From Flavobacterium psychrophilum (GTDB lineage Bacteria; Bacteroidota; Bacteroidia; Flavobacteriales; Flavobacteriaceae), in assembly GCA_003243255.1 (NCBI GenBank), contig QFQM01000286.1, forward strand, positions 1-5,115: a stretch of DNA of 5,115 bases. The letters are read 5' to 3'. The notes beneath the pieces were generated by a model, which was given only the letters and a program-made list of their open reading frames with translations, was not told the DNA's origin and did not search any database. The position numbers were made by a program, and so were the translations under genes. This document shows, piece by piece, positions 1 to 4,942 of this stretch. Positions within the stretch are counted from its first letter, which is position 1; every line of letters starts with the position of its first letter.

Positions 1-19
1 TGAAAGCAAGGTAAGTAAA

Positions 20-352
20 ATGGATATTCAGATCCTTCCTAACTCACCGAAAGCTGATAAACTTACTATTAAAAACGAAGCAGATCTCTACAACAAAGCA
101 AAGACAATACGGGAAGAAATTCTTAGCGACGTTGAAAAAGGGATTAAAAAAATAGAAGCCAAGAGAGTCGAAGAAGCTCGAAAAATTTTGGATGAAAAGG
201 AGCCCTTATTCCTCAATAAGGAAGACCGGTTAAAAAAAATTAAGGGAAAGATTATATCCGGAATTAACAAAGCAATCACTGAAAAGGATGCTCAAGCTAT
301 AAAAGAACTTAAAAAACTAATTGATAAACTTGCGGATGAAATCTTCGAGTAG
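20..352 (+). CDS. small lysine/glutamate-rich helical protein of unknown function
   Basis: I do not recognise a family for this 110-residue protein. It is strongly charged, and from about residue 20 to the end it is dominated by K, E, I, L and A with regular hydrophobic spacing. This predicts two or three long amphipathic helices or a short coiled coil, broken near residues 61-66 (EPLFLN). There is no signal peptide, membrane segment or cysteine, so it is probably cytoplasmic. The ATG at 20 has a weak AAGG about eight bases upstream and is the only sensible start. Composition and codon use look like a real gene. It converges on the hydrolase gene with only 32 bases between the two stop codons, and I see no hairpin terminator there. 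The upstream neighbour is outside the window, so operon membership cannot be judged. No function is proposed. Confidence 0.6.
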   Translation: MDIQILPNSPKADKLTIKNEADLYNKAKTIREEILSDVEKGIKKIEAKRVEEARKILDEKEPLFLNKEDRLKKIKGKIISGINKAITEKDAQAIKELKKLIDKLADEIFE

Positions 353-384
353 TCATTAACACAAGAATTAGTTTCTTTGCTTGA

Positions 385-1692
385 TCACTGAAACATTGCT
401 TTTATCGGCTCTCGTTTATTGTTATACTCAAAGAAAATCTTTTCCTCTATTCCTTCAATAAAAAAAGTACTATCTGTTATAGAGTAGAGATCATAGGTTC
501 CAAGGTTCGGAAATCTCACAATAAGTTGCCCATCCTTTTCTCTCAGGATCGTTGCTGGGTCACCGTTATTATCATAATATTTTTCAAAACGTTTTGTTTT
601 TAAGGGATCGTCCGGGATCAGTTTAGGCCAATGTTTATGATCAGGTTCGTACGTGATCAACTTCGACTCATCGATAGTTGACTTTATCTCCGTTCTCGAT
701 GCAAAAATTTCCTTAACAATCTTTCTAATATAAATCCAGTCTACCGAAATCCAAGGTTCAACGTATGTATTCGCACGGTGAACAATGATCATGTCACTCT
801 CCGGAAATAACATCAAGGCATGTCCCCCAGAACCCTCAGCCGCATAGCATTTCTGATTGAAGGTTGTCTCCGGATGAATCACCCACGCATACCCAGCACC
901 ATAACGCTCAGTCTTTGGAGTATACGCAGTAAGACTTTCCTTCACCCATTTGGATGGAATAACTTGTTCTTTACCCCATCGGCCTTCATTCATGTATAGC
1001 ATTCCGAATCGCGCCATATCGCGTGAAGAGATATTAAGATGATATGCTGGATGCTGAGAGAATTTTTCGTACCTGTAAATTGCATCGTGCGGGACAAAGT
1101 CTTCCATGCCAATAGGCTGGGCAATGTCGTCAACAAATGCATCGGTCAGTTTAACATGGGTTTGCTGTTCGAACACTGTATTCAAGGCATTGAAGTTCCA
1201 GTTATTATAATACCAGTGTTCACCTGGTCGATGAATACCACGTTTAGGTATGTCATCCCCGCCCGACGCCGACGGAAGGTAGATACCAGAGTATCCAGTC
1301 ATCAATTGTTTCACCGTGGCGCTTTTCTCGATTTCCGTGAGCGGAGTTACCTCGTCAATGCCATACTCACCGATTGTCTTATTAATATCGATTAACCCTT
1401 TTGATGCATAAATACCAATCAATGCCGATTGCGTTACTTTCCTCGAGGAATGCATACGAAATGGACGGCTGGCATCACCCCAAGATTGCACAATCGCTCC
1501 TTTGTATATGATAAGGACGCTGGCAGATTTGTAATGGTCTGCAAGTCTATGAGCCTTTTGAAGTTTTTGTGATGAAAACCCTGCATCTTCAGGGACTTTA
1601 TATTGAAGCCATTGCTTTTCAGGTAATCCGCTTGGTAACTCTGAAGCCGTGAATGCAAAAAGCACAAACACGAATGGAAAATAGTTTTTCAT
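385..1692 (-). CDS. exported serine hydrolase, class C beta-lactamase/PBP-like family
   Basis: This 435-residue protein has the motifs of the beta-lactamase class C/DD-peptidase/esterase superfamily. Residues 1 to about 17 are a signal peptide (short basic start, FPFVFVLFAF core, then TAS), so it should act in the periplasm or on the envelope. The catalytic tetrad SxxK is S82-S-R-K85. The second motif YxN is Y162-N-N164, in the usual setting before a hydrophobic helix. The third motif region is AEGSGGHALMLFP (residues 285-297), with SGG at the place of the KTG/HxG triad. The catalytic domain ends near residue 330. About 105 residues follow (DGQLIVRFPN, FFIEGIEEKIFFEY) that look like the beta-rich C-terminal extension common in this family. 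Substrate cannot be read from sequence: peptide, ester or amide hydrolysis are all possible, and true beta-lactamase activity is not implied. The ATG at 1692 gives the complete signal peptide. A weak minus-strand TATCTTTA (1719-1712) could be a -7 box, but no matching -33 element is seen. The gene is transcribed divergently from the avidin-like gene, 203 bases away. Confidence 0.9.
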   Translation of the reverse strand: MKNYFPFVFVLFAFTASELPSGLPEKQWLQYKVPEDAGFSSQKLQKAHRLADHYKSASVLIIYKGAIVQSWGDASRPFRMHSSRKVTQSALIGIYASKGLIDINKTIGEYGIDEVTPLTEIEKSATVKQLMTGYSGIYLPSASGGDDIPKRGIHRPGEHWYYNNWNFNALNTVFEQQTHVKLTDAFVDDIAQPIGMEDFVPHDAIYRYEKFSQHPAYHLNISSRDMARFGMLYMNEGRWGKEQVIPSKWVKESLTAYTPKTERYGAGYAWVIHPETTFNQKCYAAEGSGGHALMLFPESDMIIVHRANTYVEPWISVDWIYIRKIVKEIFASRTEIKSTIDESKLITYEPDHKHWPKLIPDDPLKTKRFEKYYDNNGDPATILREKDGQLIVRFPNLGTYDLYSITDSTFFIEGIEEKIFFEYNNKREPIKAMFQ

Positions 1693-1895
1693 TATTGAGT
1701 TTTATTCAATTTAAAGATAAAATATCACCTTTTCTATTATCTCTTGATTGTAATAATTCAGGCCACTCAAACGTTGTTCCCAAAAGAATATTTTTTAAAA
1801 GTCAATTTATCCCAACTTATTCCAGGATCCGAAAATTGTAAAAATTTGATCTAAAACACATCACTACTTTCATAATACCCAAAAACCTAACACAC

Positions 1896-2273
1896 ATGAC
1901 AAGCAAAAAAAATGCTTCCATTACAAAACCAATTGCAATGGAACATGAATACGTATCGAATTCATTTCAACTTCAATTCAACAAATCTGTTAATAAGATT
2001 TCAGGAGTCATCAGTTTTTATTCGGGGTTGATCAAACTACATCACTTCTTTGAAGGACTTATTATTAATAATGAACTAAACAGCTCATTTTGTTTTACAG
2101 TTGAATGGACAGATCAAGAAACTAAAACCTCCATAATCACGGCATTCAGTGGCTCATTATCAAAAGACTTAATGATCCTTAAATGGTTCAACTGCTGTGA
2201 TCAAAAATTACATTTTAACCTATTTCCGGAAGCTAATTTGGAAATCCTTTCAAGGACCAATCATAGAATGTAG
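1896..2273 (+). CDS. hypothetical protein, possible degenerate avidin-like beta barrel
   Basis: This 125-residue protein alternates hydrophobic and polar residues as in a small beta barrel. Its best resemblance, from memory, is the avidin/streptavidin family. S23-F24 followed by hydrophobic alternation matches the first strand. ISG at 35-37 matches the TGT turn. FFEG at 51-54 matches the third strand. FCFTVEW at 65-71 is close to avidin FGFTVNW. FSG at 84-86 matches WSG/FTG, and W97 falls at the WLL tryptophan. ANLEILSRT near the end resembles avidin's last strand. W71 and W97 correspond to two biotin-stacking tryptophans, but other ligand residues (the strand-three Tyr, several Ser/Asn) seem absent, so biotin binding is doubtful. 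There is no signal peptide, unlike most avidins, and two adjacent cysteines (100-101) are odd. The start ATG at 1896 has no Shine-Dalgarno sequence. M15 (1938) is an alternative start closer to the domain. The gene is divergent from the hydrolase. Family assignment is inference; the gene itself is likely real. Confidence 0.6.
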   Translation: MTSKKNASITKPIAMEHEYVSNSFQLQFNKSVNKISGVISFYSGLIKLHHFFEGLIINNELNSSFCFTVEWTDQETKTSIITAFSGSLSKDLMILKWFNCCDQKLHFNLFPEANLEILSRTNHRM

Positions 2274-2354
2274 GTTACAAGGGGGTCAAGTAATGTGGCT
2301 GGATAGCCGTAGGATTTCTGATCAGACGATCAAGTAAAAAAAGAATCAACTTAT

Positions 2355-2392
2355 CCTATGTTCATTGCAGTGTTGCCATAGGTAAAAGCAAC
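2355..2392 (+). other. candidate H-type pseudoknot
   Basis: CCTATG (2355-2360) can pair with CATAGG (2377-2382), and GTTGC (2372-2376) can pair with GCAAC (2388-2392). The two stems interleave, abut with no intervening base, and the last loop is TAAAA (2383-2387). This is the layout of a compact H-type pseudoknot with coaxial stems and an A-rich loop along the minor groove. An 11-base loop (2361-2371) spans the other stem. The pairings are seen directly. That they form, and that the region is transcribed, is inference. Stems of six and five base pairs can arise by chance in a stretch of this size. Confidence 0.3.
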
Positions 2393-2660
2393 AGACCTCC
2401 CCTACGTGAACGTGAGAATTCTGCATTCGTCTCTCAAACCTGCCTAGTAATCGTCACCTTCCTTTTAGGTGAAAGCGCAGGCACGGGGTGCCTTTGTTTA
2501 CATCTTCGTTATTATTTATAAAGGAAATCCAAGTGAAAGACTCTTTGCAGACATAAAATTGGTGAGTAACTCCTTAGCCCGAGAAAGTGTATTGCCATTC
2601 ATTAAGTTCCTCAATCGTTCAGGATCCTCTTCCTCTGCGATAACCAATTTAAAGAAGGCG

Positions 2661-2695
2661 AAAACCTGCAAATTCACAAGATTTGCAGGTTTTTT
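2661..2695 (+). terminator. strong intrinsic terminator, possibly bidirectional
   Basis: AAAACCTGCAAAT (2661-2673) is the perfect complement of ATTTGCAGGTTTT (2681-2693), giving a 13-bp stem with a seven-base TCACAAG loop. On the plus strand a T run (2690-2695) follows, then GCTTTT, the classic factor-independent layout. The A run on the other side would let it act weakly on minus-strand transcripts. No recognised gene lies directly upstream on the plus strand. It therefore either ends an unrecognised RNA, is a leftover from a gene cut off at an integration junction, or shields the integrase from outside transcription. Confidence 0.85.
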
Positions 2696-2738
2696 GCTTT
2701 TAGGGCTATCCAAAACATTCATCTATAACCGTATTGTT

Positions 2739-2784
2739 GGTGAGTGTTTTGGTGAGTAGTGGAAAAATAGAAAAAGTACTCACC
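2739..2784. repeat. GGTGAGT repeat cluster upstream of the integrase
   Basis: GGTGAGT occurs at 2739-2745 and 2751-2757 as direct repeats 12 bases apart, each preceded by TT. An inverted copy, ACTCACC, lies at 2778-2784. The second and third copies form an eight-base dyad, GGTGAGTA (2751-2758) and TACTCACC (2777-2784), around an A-rich spacer. A further direct copy is at 2561-2567. Short repeated sites of this kind beside an integrase gene are typical of arm-type binding sites for the recombinase N-terminal domain or of excisionase sites. The role is inferred from position only. Confidence 0.45.
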
Positions 2785-2807
2785 GGATTATTCATAACGA
2801 ATTGTAA

Positions 2808-2829
2808 TTCAACCACTTCAACGGTTGAA
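2808..2829. promoter_or_regulatory. inverted repeat upstream of the integrase promoter
   Basis: TTCAACC (2808-2814) and GGTTGAA (2823-2829) are perfect complements around eight bases. Within the spacer TTCAAC recurs (2817-2822), so the GTTGAA half can form either a wide dyad or a tight one with a single central base. A direct repeat plus an inverted copy just upstream of a promoter suggests a binding site for a dimeric regulator or accessory recombination protein. A second dyad, GAATT-GT-AATTC, lies next to it at 2799-2810. Confidence 0.4.
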
Positions 2830-2833
2830 CATC

Positions 2834-2867
2834 TTGAAATGAGATGGCTGCACTGATAGATTTATCA
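2834..2867 (+). promoter_or_regulatory. candidate integrase promoter with overlapping operator dyad
   Basis: TTG (2834-2836), a 20-base spacer and TAGATTTA (2857-2864) fit the Bacteroidota promoter form (TTTG/TTG about -33, TAnnTTTG at -7) with one mismatch in the -7 box. Transcription would start about 20 bases before the integrase ATG. The -7 box lies inside a dyad, TGATA-GATT-TATCA (2854-2867), which could be an operator where a repressor blocks the promoter. The site is short and unproven. Confidence 0.35.
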
Positions 2868-2889
2868 ATGCTAAAACAAATACGACGTT

Positions 2890-4128
2890 ATGAACAGATT
2901 TCACATCCTCTTTTACTTCAAGAAGCCTAAAAAGTACAGCAAAAGTGCGCTGCCTATTTACATGCGAATAAGTACTGCATGCGAACGAACCGAACTTTCA
3001 ACTCAAAGAAAATGGGAACCTTCCCGCTGGAATCAAGATGCTGGGAGAGCACTAGGAACGAAGGAAGACGCACGAAGTCTTAATGCACACCTAGACACAC
3101 TTCAAAATAAAGTCTATGAGGCGCAACGTCAGCTCATTGCAGATAATCAGGATGTAACTATCAAAAACATTCGGTTAAGGATGGATGGAAAAAGAGCTGA
3201 TGCTCGAATGCTTATAGAAATATTCAAAGAGCATAATGAACGAGTTGCTCAACTAATTGATAAAGACTTTTCACCTGGAACATTAGAACGCTACGAAACA
3301 GTACTCAGTCATACTGTTTCATTTCTTCAATGGAAGTATAAAGTATCCGACATCGACATTCAGGATCTTAATCATGAGTTCGTAACCGTCTTGGAGTTCT
3401 GGCTAAAGTCAGTAAGAGGCTGTAGCCATAATACAGCGGTGAAGTATATCAGCAACCTGAAAAAGATAGTAAACATCTGTGTAAAAAATGGCTGGTTGAT
3501 CCGAGATCCATTTGTGGGTTACAAAATGAATAAGCGGGAAGTAGTCCGTGAATTTCTTTCGCAAGAAGAGATTGACATCATTGCCGAAAAAACTTTCTCG
3601 GTTGAACGCCTCTCTGTTGTTCGTGATCTATTTCTGTTCAGTTGCTATACTGGATTAGCATATGCTGACGTGAAGAAACTAAAGAGCTCTGAAATTGTCA
3701 CGGGGATAGATCAAGAGAAGTGGATATTTACCAGTAGGCAAAAGACGGAAGCACCATCCCGTATTCCTTTACTTCCCGCTGCCTTATCCATTGTTCAGAA
3801 ATTCGAGCGCAATCCGATTTGTCTTAATAAGGGAATTGTACTTCCAATGCTGAGTAACCAAAAAATGAATTCCTACCTGAAGGAAATTGCAGACGTGTGT
3901 GGAATCAATAAGAAAATGACGTTCCATACTGCCCGGCACACTTTCGCAACCATCATCACACTTACCAACGGAGTACCGATTGAGACCGTGAGTAAAATGC
4001 TCGGACACAGAAACCTAAAGACAACTCAGCACTACGCAAAGATACTAGACAACAAAGTGAGTGGAGATATGATGGCCTTAAGAAATAAGCTAAGCAACAA
4101 ACAACCTACTCAATCATCATCTAAGTGA
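2890..4128 (+). CDS. site-specific tyrosine recombinase (integrase), Bacteroidota type
   Basis: This 412-residue protein should catalyse integration and excision of the element by cutting DNA through a phosphotyrosine link. Residues 1 to about 100 are an arm-type DNA-binding domain of the Bacteroidota kind (FHILFYFKK, LPIYMRIS, then a long charged helix). Residues about 105-205 form the SAM-like core-binding domain (SPGTLERYE, FLQWKY, NTAVKYISNLKKI). Residues about 220-390 are the catalytic domain. Visible catalytic residues are K285 in the beta hairpin, H346 and R349 in HTARHTF, H373 in LGHRN and the nucleophile Y382 in QHYAKI. The first catalytic arginine is not at its usual place: TGLAYAD (254-260) has A257 there, a change known in part of this family, including CTnDOT-type integrases. 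Length is normal. The ATG at 2890 has no Shine-Dalgarno sequence but gives a complete N-terminus. It probably forms an operon with the membrane protein that starts 16 bases after its stop. Confidence 0.95.
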   Translation: MNRFHILFYFKKPKKYSKSALPIYMRISTACERTELSTQRKWEPSRWNQDAGRALGTKEDARSLNAHLDTLQNKVYEAQRQLIADNQDVTIKNIRLRMDGKRADARMLIEIFKEHNERVAQLIDKDFSPGTLERYETVLSHTVSFLQWKYKVSDIDIQDLNHEFVTVLEFWLKSVRGCSHNTAVKYISNLKKIVNICVKNGWLIRDPFVGYKMNKREVVREFLSQEEIDIIAEKTFSVERLSVVRDLFLFSCYTGLAYADVKKLKSSEIVTGIDQEKWIFTSRQKTEAPSRIPLLPAALSIVQKFERNPICLNKGIVLPMLSNQKMNSYLKEIADVCGINKKMTFHTARHTFATIITLTNGVPIETVSKMLGHRNLKTTQHYAKILDNKVSGDMMALRNKLSNKQPTQSSSK

Positions 4129-4144
4129 CATTAATAGAATTAAC

Positions 4145-4690
4145 ATGAAGAAAATTGCCGAATATCTGGAGAGCAAAGAAGTAATCTTCCATGGCTCGTT
4201 AGCGCTTATTCTCCTTTATGTACCTCATGCAGGAAAACTGTTCATGCAGCTTGAGCATCTGGATATGAGCGTAGGAGGATTCACATTTCTGAATTGGGTT
4301 TACGCGATAGCATTAGCCCTTGTCATTGAATTCCTGATCTTAGTATTCATTATCAACGGATACCAAACGACTGGCAAATTCTATGCGATCGTTAGTTTCT
4401 TTTTGAATGCGTTTTATTACGATTATGGATTCGTAGCGATAGCCTCACCTGAATTTGGTAACATTAAATTAGCCATAGTGAGTGGCCTAATCTGCTTAAT
4501 ACATTCTATTTCCATCTGGCAGCTAAGTGAGTTGTTTTATAACAGACTAAAAATAGACAAAGAGAAAATCACAGAACATTGGTGCCCTGATTGTGAGGCC
4601 GGGCCTTTTCCGAATAAGCGATCACTTGATGGGCATATAAGTAGAGCCCATAAAGGAAAGCAAGGAGTCATATCAGGCAGAAATCACTGA
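4145..4690 (+). CDS. four-helix membrane protein with C-terminal C2H2 zinc finger
   Basis: I do not recognise a named family for this 181-residue protein. Four hydrophobic segments are visible at about residues 13-30, 48-71, 79-99 and 107-127. Lysines at the N-terminus and after the fourth segment put both ends in the cytoplasm by the positive-inside rule. After a short charged linker (KIDKEKITEH) comes a zinc-finger motif: C147-x2-C150-x4-F155-x5-L161-x2-H164-x4-H169. This is the classical C2H2 layout with one extra residue before the Phe, followed by a basic tail (KGKQG). The finger would face the cytoplasm and could bind DNA, RNA or a protein. An acidic residue, E62, sits inside the second helix. 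The gene starts 16 bases after the integrase stop with no terminator between, so co-transcription is likely. Possible roles include anchoring element DNA at the membrane or a host-interaction function, but none is shown by the sequence. The coding sequence is intact. Confidence 0.85.
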   Translation: MKKIAEYLESKEVIFHGSLALILLYVPHAGKLFMQLEHLDMSVGGFTFLNWVYAIALALVIEFLILVFIINGYQTTGKFYAIVSFFLNAFYYDYGFVAIASPEFGNIKLAIVSGLICLIHSISIWQLSELFYNRLKIDKEKITEHWCPDCEAGPFPNKRSLDGHISRAHKGKQGVISGRNH

Positions 4691-4707
4691 AATCATTTTT
4701 AACCGAC

Positions 4708-4761
4708 ATGATGGAAACTGAAAATGCATTTCATAACTTCAATCAACCAATACACCTATGA
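4708..4761 (+). CDS. 17-residue micro-ORF, possible coupled leader
   Basis: Two adjacent ATG codons (4708 and 4711) open a frame of 17 codons whose TGA stop (4759-4761) overlaps the ATG of the next small frame (4758) in the form ATGA. That overlap is the usual arrangement for translational coupling. The peptide (MMETENAFHNF, then NQPIHL) has no recognisable motif. It could be a leader peptide or chance. The gap from the membrane protein stop to the first ATG is 17 bases, so it could share that transcript. Confidence 0.3.
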   Translation: MMETENAFHNFNQPIHL

Positions 4762-4928
4762 GCGATTTTGCAAGACTACTCAGTGATCAAAACCATGTTG
4801 ACCACTTCTTTACACTTTTGGAGGTCGATAAGGAAGAATTTAAAGAAACTACATACGGTGGAGATTCCGCACTAACTGACCACTTCTTTTCGCGTTATAC
4901 AAAAACTACAACTCTTTGTATTGCATAG
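4758..4928 (+). CDS. 56-residue small protein with repeated DHFF motif
   Basis: The frame from ATG 4758 to TAG 4928 encodes 56 residues, MSDFARLLSDQ onwards. It carries DHFF twice, at residues 15-18 and 41-44, from a 13-base direct repeat (TGACCACTTCTTT at 4799-4811 and 4877-4889) spaced 78 bases apart, which keeps the repeat in frame. The first half (residues 1-30) is acidic and probably helical; the end (YTKTTTLCIA) is unlike it. Its ATG overlaps the stop of the preceding micro-ORF by four bases. Its last third lies within nested inverted repeats, so the DNA repeats rather than the protein may be what is conserved. It is either a real small element protein, the stump of a longer gene, or a chance frame. 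No function is proposed. Confidence 0.4.
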   Translation: MSDFARLLSDQNHVDHFFTLLEVDKEEFKETTYGGDSALTDHFFSRYTKTTTLCIA

Positions 4929-4942
4929 TTTCTGAGTGGTCA
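4877..4942. repeat. nested inverted repeats across the end of the small ORF
   Basis: TGACCACT (4877-4884) is complementary to AGTGGTCA (4935-4942). Inside it ATACAAA (4897-4903) is complementary to TTTGTAT (4915-4921) around an 11-base loop. The outer left arm is itself the second copy of the TGACCACTTCTTT direct repeat. The site thus has two direct copies and one inverted copy of TGACCACT (4799, 4877 and 4935). This pattern suits a protein-binding site in a replication, transfer or control region. No T run follows, so it is not a typical terminator. Confidence 0.5.

Larger units (their letters stand above)
2274..2889. other. 616-base non-coding stretch with many short dyads
   Basis: No convincing protein gene lies here. 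The two longer open frames (2469-2759 on +, 2516-2722 on -) both run straight through the terminator hairpin at 2661-2693 and look spurious. Short dyads include GGCT/AGCC around a GGAT loop (about 2298-2309), TGATC/GATCA (about 2319-2332), a possible pseudoknot (2355-2392), TCACCT/AGGTGA (2454-2459 with 2467-2472) and AGGCAC/GTGCCT (2479-2484 with 2488-2493, then TTTGTTT). I could not match it to tRNA, tmRNA, RNase P RNA, SRP RNA or a riboswitch class. It probably contains the junction between chromosome and integrated element, and may hold an unrecognised RNA gene ending at the 2661-2693 terminator. Confidence 0.55.

Noticed and set aside
1039..1395. Plus-strand open frame of 118 codons inside the hydrolase gene
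   Set aside because: It is antisense to a gene with clear catalytic motifs and shows no plausible protein features of its own.
2616..2639. Possible 3' fragment of a tRNA gene as attachment site
   Set aside because: GTTCAGGATCC followed by a CT-rich end and a nearby terminator resembles a tRNA 3' end, but the T-loop does not fit (the conserved A58 is not in place), and no matching acceptor strand is found upstream.
2274..2660. tmRNA, RNase P RNA, SRP RNA or group II intron
   Set aside because: I looked for the tag-peptide reading frame, the conserved RNase P and SRP cores and a group II domain V hairpin, and saw none.
2516..2722. Minus-strand open frame of 68 codons
   Set aside because: It also reads through the terminator hairpin and overlaps the plus-strand chance frame. 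Part of it looks protein-like (EEEDPERLRNLM), but there is no start context or motif to support a gene.
2469..2759. Open frame of 96 codons from a GTG start
   Set aside because: It reads through the perfect terminator hairpin at 2661-2693, its composition is erratic and no family is recognisable. It looks like a chance frame.
3784..4008. Minus-strand open frame inside the integrase gene
   Set aside because: It is antisense to the catalytic domain of a well-supported gene and is a shadow frame.
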